From contig DGBH01000131.1 in assembly GCA_002384205.1 (NCBI GenBank), positions 11,655 to 22,789 on the forward strand: 11,135 bases of DNA, read 5' to 3'. The stretch is from Bacteroidetes bacterium UBA4009. GTDB lineage: Bacteria; Bacteroidota; Bacteroidia; NS11-12g; UBA9320. How positions within the stretch are numbered: position 1 is the first letter of the stretch; each line of letters opens with the position of its first letter. The notes under the pieces were generated by a model that had not been told where the DNA came from, ran no database searches, and saw only the letters and a list, made by a program, of their open reading frames with translations. Of this stretch, positions 1-6,405 are shown in pieces. Both the position numbers and the translations under genes were made by a program.

Positions 1-846
1 GCCGCGCTCGATGCAACTATCTTGTACCGCATCAAAAAAAGTGTGAATAGGGGTAATGTTGAAGTTGGTTAAGTTGGCACTTACTTGTGCTACCTTATAT
101 TCATCAATATACCATCCTACAGCCTGTACGGCTTTGCAAGTCCCTGGTATTCTCACAGGTTCACCGTGTTCATCGGTTTTAATTTTTCCTGTAAAAGGAT
201 TTCCTTCTCGTACTACTCTTCCAGTTTCGCGTACATCAAAAGCAATTCTATTGGCAATACGCGTTGATGTGGTATTTAAATTAATGTTATACGCTATTAG
301 GAAGTCTCGAGCCCCAATCACGGTAGCGCCACTTCTAGCGCTATAGGTAGCTGGCCCAAAGTCAGGTTTCCATTCAGGTCTTTTTATTTTTTCAAAAAAA
401 CCTTCGTATTCACCGGTGCGAATAATAGAAAGAACATTTCTTTTGGTATTAGGTTGTGATGCACCATATAAATAAGTGGGTATATGCGTGGTTTCTCCAA
501 CTCGTTTAGCAAGCTTAACAGCCCATTGAGATGTTTCTTCCATACTAATATTAGCAACCGGGATAAGTGGGCATACATCGGTAGCACCCATACGTGCATG
601 CTCTCCTTTGTGTTTGCTCATATCTATTATTTCGCCGGCTTTAACTATTGCTTTATATGCAGCCTCCATTACCGCTTCAGGAGTTCCTACAAAGGTAACT
701 ACCGTTCTATTGGTAGCAGCTCCTGGGTCTACATCCAGTAATTTTACGCCATCTACGCTTTCGATTTCGTTAGTTATTTGCTTGATTATAGTTAGGTCTC
801 TGCCTTCACTAAAATTAGGTACACACTCTATGAGTTGTTGTTTCAT
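1..846 (-). CDS. ftcD: Glutamate formimidoyltransferase (FtcD), 5' part only; runs off the left edge
   Basis: The first 282 codons read without a stop from an ATG at 846 to the window edge. The enzyme moves the formimino group of N-formimino-L-glutamate to tetrahydrofolate, late in histidine breakdown, in the cytoplasm. The opening MKQQLIECVPNFSEGRD is the family's hallmark N-terminus. The segment HKGEHARMGATDVCP (about residues 79-93) holds the conserved His of the formyltransferase domain; His83 corresponds to the catalytic His of mammalian FTCD (family knowledge). A second conserved block, SGATVIGARDFLIAYN, begins the C-terminal half of the transferase. The part that would show whether a cyclodeaminase domain is fused, as in many Bacteroidota, lies outside the window. 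The gene is divergent from truA and has a TAnnTTTG box upstream. No other histidine-degradation gene is visible. Family assignment is firm; total length is unknown. Confidence 0.93.
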   Translation of the reverse strand, partial: MKQQLIECVPNFSEGRDLTIIKQITNEIESVDGVKLLDVDPGAATNRTVVTFVGTPEAVMEAAYKAIVKAGEIIDMSKHKGEHARMGATDVCPLIPVANISMEETSQWAVKLAKRVGETTHIPTYLYGASQPNTKRNVLSIIRTGEYEGFFEKIKRPEWKPDFGPATYSARSGATVIGARDFLIAYNINLNTTSTRIANRIAFDVRETGRVVREGNPFTGKIKTDEHGEPVRIPGTCKAVQAVGWYIDEYKVAQVSANLTNFNITPIHTFFDAVQDSCIERG

Positions 847-866
847 TTTATTCTTGTAATAGATGG

Positions 867-874
867 CAAAAATA
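867..874 (-). promoter_or_regulatory. Bacteroidota-type -7 promoter box for ftcD
   Basis: On the minus strand this reads TATTTTTG, an exact match to TAnnTTTG. A TTA (893-895) lies 18 bases upstream, a near match to the -33 TTG. Transcription would start near 861, leaving about 15 bases before the ATG at 846. No strong Shine-Dalgarno is present. This is inferred from consensus and position only. Confidence 0.55.
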
Positions 875-916
875 GAATTCAATCTAAATAAATAACACTA
901 TCCAACAGATACAAAA

Positions 917-924
917 TATATTTG
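917..924 (+). promoter_or_regulatory. Bacteroidota-type -7 promoter box for truA
   Basis: TATATTTG is an exact match to TAnnTTTG. There is no TTG about 20 bases upstream, so the -33 element is weak. If used, transcription would start near 929-931, only a few bases before the GTG at 934 and downstream of the TTG at 922. This box therefore argues for the GTG as start codon and a nearly leaderless mRNA. Confidence 0.45.
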
Positions 925-933
925 CCGTGCAAA

Positions 934-1677
934 GTGAGATACGCATTAGAACTAGGATATAAAGGCACGGAGTATAGAGGGTGGCAATCTCAGTTGAACG
1001 GTAATACGGTACAAGAAGAATTGGAACTTCAACTGGCTCGCTTATTTCAGAAAAAAACCAATGTTTTAGGATGTGGACGAACAGATGCGGAAGTACATGC
1101 TTCGTATTTTGTAGCGCATTTTGAAGCTGAAAGTGAGTTGCCAGAACGTTTCTTATTTCGTTTAAATCAGATGTTACCTCCTGATATTGCTGTGTATAAA
1201 GTTATTGCGGTTAGGGATGATTTTCATGCGCGATTTAGCGCAACTTACCGAAAGTATATTTACAAGACCACTTTTGTGAAAAATCCATTCAGAAAGGATG
1301 AGATGCTTTTTCTTTTTAAGGAACCAAATATAGAGTTGATGAACCTTGCCTGTTTGGAGTTGTTACAGCACAATGATTTTGCTGCCTTTTGTAAAAGCAA
1401 TGCGGATAATAAAACCACTATGTGTGACTTAATGGAGGCTCGATGGATAGTAAATGACGGATGTTTGGAGTTTCATGTAAAGGCAAATCGTTTTTTAAGA
1501 AATATGGTTAGGGCCATGGTAGGTACCTTGTTAGATATTGGTAATGGGACTACTGAATTAGCATCCTTACCTGGCATATTGGCAAGCGGTACGCGCAGCG
1601 CCGGTGGCAAAAGTGTCGCAGCAAAAGGACTGTATTTAGTGGATGTTGGATACAATTGGGATGAGTTCAGCAAGTAA
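934..1677 (+). CDS. truA: tRNA pseudouridine(38-40) synthase TruA
   Basis: TruA isomerises uridines 38-40 of the tRNA anticodon arm to pseudouridine. The product is 247 residues, a normal length. GCGRTD at about residues 46-51 carries the catalytic Asp (Asp51). Further family signatures are GYKGTEYRGWQ near the N-terminus, FHARFSATYRKYIYK mid-protein and NRFLRNMVRAMVGTLLDIG near the C-terminus. Start choice: between the in-frame stop at 889-891 and the conserved start there is no ATG, only TTG at 922 and GTG at 934. GTG gives MRYALELGYKG, matching the usual TruA N-terminus, and the TTG lies inside a putative promoter box, so I choose 934. One oddity: the residue two after the catalytic Asp, normally Gly in DAGVHA or DTGVHA, is Glu here (DAEVHA). 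The 3' end overlaps the next gene by 17 bases, suggesting translational coupling. Confidence 0.93.
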   Translation: MRYALELGYKGTEYRGWQSQLNGNTVQEELELQLARLFQKKTNVLGCGRTDAEVHASYFVAHFEAESELPERFLFRLNQMLPPDIAVYKVIAVRDDFHARFSATYRKYIYKTTFVKNPFRKDEMLFLFKEPNIELMNLACLELLQHNDFAAFCKSNADNKTTMCDLMEARWIVNDGCLEFHVKANRFLRNMVRAMVGTLLDIGNGTTELASLPGILASGTRSAGGKSVAAKGLYLVDVGYNWDEFSK

Positions 1678-3415
1678 GAAAGTAGGAGCGGCGTTTGACA
1701 TTAAGTTAATTGCACGTATCATAAAATTAGCGAAGCCACACCGAAAGTTGTTGTGGCTTGCAATAGTGTTTACGTTATTGCTAACAGCATTGGCGCCAAT
1801 ACGGCCTATGCTGGTGCAGTATACGTTGGATCATTTTGTAGAGCATAAAGATAAGGCAGGGATTCAACTGTTTAGTATCTATATTTTAATCCATATCATC
1901 CTTAACAGTTTGGTGCTTTTTGGGCATACGTACATCACCAACTTGTTAGGTCAAAAAGTAATCAAAGACCTGAGAATGAGAGTGTATAATCATATTCTGT
2001 CATTATCATCTTCTTTTTTTGACCATAGTAAAGTGGGTATGCTAATCACACGATCGGTATCCGACGTAGAGACGGTATCTAACTTTTTTTCTCAAGGGTT
2101 TATCTCAATTATTGGAGACCTAGCACAAATCGTAGCTGTATTGGTAATTATGTTTATCACCAGCTGGAAATTAACCTTGATATCACTTGCAGTTATGCCG
2201 TTACTACTCATTGCTTCTGAGATTTTTAGACGAGGGGTGAAGTCTTCTTTTCAGAAAGTAAGGGTTCAAGTTTCACAATTAAATTCGTTTGTACAAGAGC
2301 AAATAGTGGGTATGGAAGTGGTTCAAGTATTTGGTAAAGAAGAGCAAGAATTTCAAAAATTTGAGAAAATAAATAGTGAGCATATGGATGCTCATAATCA
2401 GTCTATTTTTTATTATGCCGTTTATTTTCCGATTGTAGAAATTGTAAGTAGTTTGGCGCTTGGACTTATTGTTTGGTGGAGTGCAGGATATCCTAGTGTT
2501 GCAAGTGCAGGATTAATCACCGCATTTATTCTCTATATTAATTTAATTTTTAGACCTATTCGTTTTATTGCTGATCGATTTAATACCATGCAGATGGGTG
2601 TAGTGAGTAGCGAGCGCATCTTTGAGCTGCTAGACGATAACACTGCAGTAGAGAAGAAGGGAGACGTAGTCTTACGTGATTTTCATGGGGATATATCGTT
2701 TGATAATGTTTGGTTTGCGTATGTAGACGAAGAATATGTCTTGAAAGACGTAAGTTTTAAACTGGAAGCCGGAAAAAGTTTGGCTATAGTGGGAGCAACA
2801 GGAGCGGGTAAATCAAGTATTATCAGTCTTATTACGCGTTTATATACTATTCAACAAGGTACTATAAAAATTGATGGTATTGAGGTAAATGAGCTAGAAA
2901 TAGAATCCTTGCGTAACCAAGTAGCCGTGGTGTTACAAGACGTTTTTTTGTTTGCAGGAACAATATCCGAAAACGTAACCTTAAAGAATAGTAACATTAC
3001 GCAAGAAAGAATGAAGGAGGCTGCAGCGTCTATTGGAGCGTTAAGTTTTATAGAAAGCTTAGAAGGCGGTTGGCAGTATGAAGTTATGGAGCGTGGCAAT
3101 ACACTTTCTGTAGGGCAACGGCAATTAATAAGTTTTATACGCGCTATGGCTGCTGATCCCAAGCTATTAATTTTAGATGAAGCTACTTCCAGTGTAGACT
3201 CAGAGACGGAGGAACTTATTCAGCAAGCGACGCAACAGCTTATGAAAGGACGAACAAGTATCATCATAGCGCATAGATTAAGTACCGTGAGAGAAGTAGA
3301 TTCGATTATGGTGCTGGATAAAGGTAGAGTGGTTGAACAAGGTAATCATGATGAGTTAATGCATCTACAGGGTGCATACTACGAGTTATTTCAAAAGCAA
3401 TTTGAGCTGGCGTAA
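1661..3415 (+). CDS. ABC exporter half-transporter, fused membrane and ATPase domains (MdlB/MsbA-like)
   Basis: This 584-residue protein has the type IV exporter layout: a six-helix transmembrane domain over roughly residues 28-310, then a nucleotide-binding domain. Visible ATPase motifs are Walker A GATGAGKS (378-385), a Q-loop in VVLQDVFLFAGT, the signature LSVGQ (482-486), Walker B LLILDE (502-507, catalytic Glu507) and the H-loop His538 in IIIAHRLSTV. The signature has Val in place of the first Gly of LSGGQ. All catalytic residues are present, so it should be active, probably as an inner-membrane homodimer because no partner gene adjoins. The substrate cannot be read from sequence; lipid or drug export is usual for the family. 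An in-frame ATG at 1643 would add six residues; I prefer 1661 because the overlap with truA is then 17 bases. No clear terminator follows. Confidence 0.92.
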   Translation: MSSASKKVGAAFDIKLIARIIKLAKPHRKLLWLAIVFTLLLTALAPIRPMLVQYTLDHFVEHKDKAGIQLFSIYILIHIILNSLVLFGHTYITNLLGQKVIKDLRMRVYNHILSLSSSFFDHSKVGMLITRSVSDVETVSNFFSQGFISIIGDLAQIVAVLVIMFITSWKLTLISLAVMPLLLIASEIFRRGVKSSFQKVRVQVSQLNSFVQEQIVGMEVVQVFGKEEQEFQKFEKINSEHMDAHNQSIFYYAVYFPIVEIVSSLALGLIVWWSAGYPSVASAGLITAFILYINLIFRPIRFIADRFNTMQMGVVSSERIFELLDDNTAVEKKGDVVLRDFHGDISFDNVWFAYVDEEYVLKDVSFKLEAGKSLAIVGATGAGKSSIISLITRLYTIQQGTIKIDGIEVNELEIESLRNQVAVVLQDVFLFAGTISENVTLKNSNITQERMKEAAASIGALSFIESLEGGWQYEVMERGNTLSVGQRQLISFIRAMAADPKLLILDEATSSVDSETEELIQQATQQLMKGRTSIIIAHRLSTVREVDSIMVLDKGRVVEQGNHDELMHLQGAYYELFQKQFELA

Positions 3416-3486
3416 TGCTAAAAAAAATAGCTAAGAATCATTTAACTATAAATATCCACATGATTAGTATAATGTGTTAGTCCTTT

Positions 3487-3494
3487 TATTTTTG
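3487..3494 (+). promoter_or_regulatory. Bacteroidota-type -7 promoter box for trpS
   Basis: TATTTTTG matches TAnnTTTG exactly. A TTA at 3464-3466 lies 20 bases upstream, a near match to the -33 TTG. The predicted transcript starts near 3499, about 10 bases before the trpS ATG. The rest of the 93-base spacer (3416-3508) is AT-rich, and I see no RNA gene or convincing terminator in it. Confidence 0.55.
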
Positions 3495-3508
3495 ACGCTT
3501 ATTAAATA

Positions 3509-4507
3509 ATGGCTAGAGTAGTATCAGGAATTAGACCAACAGGAAAATTACATTTAGGTAATTATTTTGGGGCAGTTAAAAGCTTTCTTCGTATGCAAGA
3601 AGAGCACGATTGTTTCTTTTTTATAGCTGATATCCATTCGCTTACTACGCATCCAACACCTGCAGATTTACACGCGAACGTGCATCAAGTACTCGCTGAG
3701 CATTTGGCAATGGGCGTAGATCCTGATAAATGTGCCTTGTTTATACAAAGTGATGTTCCGGCTATTGCTGAGCTTTATACGTATTTTAATATGAATGCGT
3801 ACATAGGTGAGTTGGAGCGATCGGTAACCTATAAGGACAAAAAAGCAACACAACCCAAAAATATTAACGCGGGTTTACTTACCTACCCTGTACTTATGGC
3901 GGTAGATATCCTAGCTCATCATGCAGAGTATGTGCCTGTGGGGAAAGATCAGCAGCAGCATTTAGAAATGACGAGAACCTTTGCTAATCGCTTCAATCAC
4001 ATGTTCCAAACCGATTATTTTAAAGAGCCTCAGGCTTTTAGTAATACAGGTGAGCTGGTAAAAGTGCCAGGACTTACGGGTCAAGGTAAGATGAGCAAAT
4101 CAAGTGGTGATGCAGATACCATTGTCTTTGATGAGCCGGCAGATGTTATACGTAAGAAGATAATGCGTGCCAAAACTGACGCAGGACCAACAGGTGCTAA
4201 TCAGCCAAGATCTGAGGAGCTTCAAAATTTATTTGATATAATGGCACTGGTTTCTGATGCAGGTACTATAGCCCATTTTGATGCGGAGCATGTGAAGGGA
4301 ACTATACGTTATGGTGATTTAAAAAAACAACTGGCTGAAGATGTGGTCACTTTTATTGAGCCCATAACAGAGCGTATTAACCACTATAAAAAGGATACAG
4401 CAGCGCTGGCAAAAGCAGCCAAGCTAGGAGCGGAGAAAGCCAATGAGAGTGCTCAAAAAACATTAAAAGAAGTACGTGAGATAATAGGATTTAAGCGATT
4501 TTTCTAA
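3509..4507 (+). CDS. trpS: Tryptophan--tRNA ligase (TrpRS)
   Basis: This class I aminoacyl-tRNA synthetase charges tRNA(Trp) with tryptophan using ATP. Its 332 residues are typical of the bacterial enzyme. The N-terminus SGIRPTGKLHLGNYFGAV contains the HIGH-equivalent HLGN at residues 15-18. The KMSKS loop is exact at 194-198, within LTGQGKMSKSSGD. The stretch MAVDILAHHAEYVPVGKDQQ is the usual tryptophanyl-adenylate pocket region. The ATG at 3509 is favoured because it directly precedes the conserved ARVVSGIRPTG. The C-terminal helix is complete (ending GFKRFF). A promoter box stands just upstream, and the deoxynucleoside kinase gene follows after 32 bases, probably on the same transcript. 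I see no leader peptide or T-box, so regulation by tryptophan is not evident. Confidence 0.97.
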   Translation: MARVVSGIRPTGKLHLGNYFGAVKSFLRMQEEHDCFFFIADIHSLTTHPTPADLHANVHQVLAEHLAMGVDPDKCALFIQSDVPAIAELYTYFNMNAYIGELERSVTYKDKKATQPKNINAGLLTYPVLMAVDILAHHAEYVPVGKDQQQHLEMTRTFANRFNHMFQTDYFKEPQAFSNTGELVKVPGLTGQGKMSKSSGDADTIVFDEPADVIRKKIMRAKTDAGPTGANQPRSEELQNLFDIMALVSDAGTIAHFDAEHVKGTIRYGDLKKQLAEDVVTFIEPITERINHYKKDTAALAKAAKLGAEKANESAQKTLKEVREIIGFKRFF

Positions 4508-4539
4508 TAAACGAAACTAACTAAGATAAAATAAATAAG

Positions 4540-5154
4540 ATGCATATAGCAATAGCAGGTAACATAGGATCAGGTAAAACAACACTTACTAAACTTTTAT
4601 CAAAACATTTTGAGTGGGAACCTCATTATGAAGCCATGGATAATAATCCGTATATCACTGATTTTTATGATGACATGACTCGTTGGTCGTTTAACCTACA
4701 GATTTATTTTTTACATACAAGATTTCATAGTTTGTTACAAGCCAAAGATAGTCCAAATACTATAGTTCAAGACAGAACCATCTATGAAGATGCATACATA
4801 TTTGCCCCTAACTTACATGCTATGGGCCTTATGAGTACACGTGACTTTGATACATACCAAGCATTATTTACCAATATCAAAACGTCGGTAGATGCGCCTG
4901 ACTTAATGATTTACCTTAGAAGTTCTATCGGAAATTTGGTTAGCCAAATACAAAAAAGAGGAAGAGAATATGAAGACAGTATTCGATTAGATTACCTCAA
5001 AAGGCTAAACGAGCGATATGAAGCTTGGATAAGTACCTACAAAGAAGGAAATTTATTAATTATCGATGTAGATGACATTGATTTTGAGAATAACCCAGAA
5101 CATCTTGGAAGCATTATTAGTAAAATAGATGCAGAGATTAATGGATTGTTCTAG
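4540..5154 (+). CDS. Deoxynucleoside kinase (dAdo/dGuo kinase family)
   Basis: This 204-residue P-loop kinase phosphorylates deoxynucleosides to 5'-monophosphates in the salvage pathway. The P-loop GNIGSGKTT is at residues 7-15. YEAMDNNPYITDFYDD (30-45) includes the conserved Glu31 that acts as base in the family. The DRT motif at 78-80, within QDRTIYEDA, matches the D/E-R-S/T motif. An arginine-rich lid follows in QKRGREYEDSIRLDYLKRL. The close fit to bacterial dAK/dGK-like enzymes, rather than thymidine kinase, suggests purine deoxynucleosides, but specificity cannot be settled from sequence. The gene lies 32 bases after trpS with no promoter box between, so co-transcription is likely. It ends 18 bases before a strong terminator hairpin facing the convergent ribH gene. 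Confidence 0.93.
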   Translation: MHIAIAGNIGSGKTTLTKLLSKHFEWEPHYEAMDNNPYITDFYDDMTRWSFNLQIYFLHTRFHSLLQAKDSPNTIVQDRTIYEDAYIFAPNLHAMGLMSTRDFDTYQALFTNIKTSVDAPDLMIYLRSSIGNLVSQIQKRGREYEDSIRLDYLKRLNERYEAWISTYKEGNLLIIDVDDIDFENNPEHLGSIISKIDAEINGLF

Positions 5155-5172
5155 ATAAAAAATATGAATTAC

Positions 5173-5216
5173 AAAAACAAGGCTCAATTAATATATACTA
5201 ATTGAGCCTTGTTTTT
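5173..5216. terminator. Bidirectional intrinsic terminator between the kinase gene and ribH
   Basis: A perfect 18-bp inverted repeat: arm 5173-5190 pairs with arm 5199-5216 around an 8-base loop. The GC-rich core is GGCTC/GAGCC, flanked by A and T runs. Read rightward it ends in GTTTTT, and leftward likewise, so it can terminate both convergent transcripts. The right arm includes the first two bases (5215-5216) of the ribH stop codon. Confidence 0.9.
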
Positions 5217-5691
5217 AGTTAGATTCTTCCAACAACTTCAGCACCGTCCAAGCTGCTTCTTCGCCTTTGTGGCCGTGTTTGCCTCCTGATCGTTCTATGG
5301 CTTGTAGTTGAGTGTCTGTAGTGAGTAGCCCAAATGCTACAGGAATGTTATGCTTGATGGTTACGTTGGCTATGCCATGAGCCACTGCATCACATATAAA
5401 GTCAAAGTGACGTGTTTCACCTTGTATGACTACGCCAAGACATATTACAGCGTCATATCCGTCGGTAGCCAGTTTGTTAGCTCCATATATGAGTTCATAC
5501 GATCCAGGTACATCCCATACTTTAATGTTTTCGGAAGGAATACCTGCTTCGGTTAACGTTTTGAGAGCCCCGGCTTTTAGTTTGGAGGTAATTTCACTGT
5601 TCCACAAAGCCGTTATCACACCAATTTTAAAATGGGTGTGAGGTAGATTTATTTTTTGATTCAGAAATGTTTGACTTGCGTAGTCTGCCAT
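5215..5691 (-). CDS. ribH: 6,7-dimethyl-8-ribityllumazine synthase (riboflavin synthase beta subunit)
   Basis: RibH condenses 5-amino-6-ribitylaminouracil with 3,4-dihydroxy-2-butanone 4-phosphate, the penultimate step of riboflavin synthesis, and usually forms pentameric or icosahedral shells. The 158-residue length is normal. Substrate-site features are the aromatic Trp30 in TALWNSEI, VPGSYEL (61-67), GVVIQGETRHFDF (86-98) with the catalytic His95, and the phosphate-binding region AIERSGGKHGHKG with Arg134. The N-terminal extension of about 20 residues before FKIGVIT is common in the phylum. The start ATG lies 9 bases after the TPR gene stop, so the two form an operon. No FMN riboswitch is seen. 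The stop codon overlaps the terminator hairpin. Confidence 0.96.
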   Translation of the reverse strand: MADYASQTFLNQKINLPHTHFKIGVITALWNSEITSKLKAGALKTLTEAGIPSENIKVWDVPGSYELIYGANKLATDGYDAVICLGVVIQGETRHFDFICDAVAHGIANVTIKHNIPVAFGLLTTDTQLQAIERSGGKHGHKGEEAAWTVLKLLEESN

Positions 5692-5700
5692 TAATAGGGT

Positions 5701-6378
5701 TTACTGTGCAGTCATTTTAGCTTTAGCACGAGCCATTCTGAGCTCGATGTTTTGGGCTTGTTTAGAAGTGCTATAGTCATTAAAAATAAGCTCATACGCC
5801 TCATAGGCATCGTCATAAGCTTTTGCTTCTTCGTACGCTATACCTGCTTTTAACAGCGCATATGGAGTAGTTAGGCTGTTATTTCTGTGATTAGCGGCTT
5901 TCATATATCGGTCTGCGGCATCTTCGTATTTTTCTAGTTCAGAAAGACAGTCTCCTTGCAACGTAATGACCTGTGCCGCCATTATTTCATCTTCCATGGT
6001 TACATCTTCTAAATAGTCTAGAGCTTCATCGTATTTTTCTTTTTGTAAAAGAATACGACCAGCGAAATAAGAAGCGCGTTCACCTACTTTGGTGCCACTA
6101 TATTCGTCTGCAAGTTCTATCATGCCCATAAAGTTGGCAGCATCACCATTCAATGCAAGGTCAAGTGAATCCATATCAAAGTATCTTTCAGCCATAAAGA
6201 AGCTATCGTTAGCTTCTTCTTCTAATGCTGGCGTATATATGCTTTTGTAATACCAAATACCTGCAGCTAATACAATAAGAGCAATACCTGCAATAGATAC
6301 GTTCTTTTTGTTTTTTTCGTAAAATTCAGATATTGACTGAATGCCCTTTGAATCGATGATTTGTTCTTCTGTACTCAT
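5701..6378 (-). CDS. Membrane-anchored tetratricopeptide-repeat protein, function unknown
   Basis: This 225-residue protein has a short charged N-terminus, one hydrophobic helix at about residues 27-44 (VSIAGIALIVLAAGIWYY) preceded by Lys residues, and a long acidic helical region rich in TPR signatures. Clear repeat units include GRILLQKEKYDEALDYLED, GDCLSELEKYEDAADRYMKA and GIAYEEAKAYDDAYEAYELI. With Lys-rich sequence before the helix, the N-terminus should be cytoplasmic and the TPR domain periplasmic, a layout like YfgM-type ancillary SecYEG/chaperone proteins. That resemblance is architectural, not proof of role. The gene sits 9 bases before ribH. From memory, TPR-ribH adjacency near recF recurs in Bacteroidota, suggesting a constrained neighbourhood rather than a riboflavin function. 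It has its own promoter box just upstream. Confidence 0.85.
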   Translation of the reverse strand: MSTEEQIIDSKGIQSISEFYEKNKKNVSIAGIALIVLAAGIWYYKSIYTPALEEEANDSFFMAERYFDMDSLDLALNGDAANFMGMIELADEYSGTKVGERASYFAGRILLQKEKYDEALDYLEDVTMEDEIMAAQVITLQGDCLSELEKYEDAADRYMKAANHRNNSLTTPYALLKAGIAYEEAKAYDDAYEAYELIFNDYSTSKQAQNIELRMARAKAKMTAQ

Positions 6379-6394
6379 TTTCTTTAAAAGTCTG

Positions 6395-6402
6395 CAAAAA
6401 TA
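6395..6402 (-). promoter_or_regulatory. Bacteroidota-type -7 promoter box for the TPR-ribH unit
   Basis: Minus-strand TATTTTTG, an exact TAnnTTTG match, lies in the 27-base gap between the pdhA stop and the TPR start. It predicts a start near 6390 and a leader of about 12 bases. No -33 TTG is found at the expected distance, which would fall inside the pdhA 3' end. It suggests TPR-ribH can be transcribed apart from pdhA. Confidence 0.5.
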
Positions 6403-6405
6403 TAC

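Noticed and set aside
56..859. Several plus-strand open frames of 60-96 codons at the left edge
   Set aside because: All lie antisense to the continuous formimidoyltransferase frame, which has clear family motifs.
922..924. TTG as truA start codon
   Set aside because: It overlaps the putative -7 box and adds four residues not typical of TruA; GTG at 934 gives the conserved MRY start.
1643..1660. Upstream ATG for the ABC exporter
   Set aside because: It adds only six residues and lengthens the truA overlap to 35 bases; ATG at 1661 is simpler, though 1643 is not excluded.
2851..3162. 103-codon minus-strand open frame inside the ABC exporter gene
   Set aside because: It is antisense to the conserved ATPase domain and has no recognisable motif or promoter.
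3468..3473. TATAAT resembling an E. coli sigma-70 -10 box
   Set aside because: Expected by chance in AT-rich spacer, and the nearby TAnnTTTG box fits the phylum better.
3457..3476. Small inverted repeat CACAT/ATGTG between the ABC exporter gene and trpS
   Set aside because: Only a 5-bp AT-rich stem with a 10-base loop and no T tract; too weak to call a terminator.
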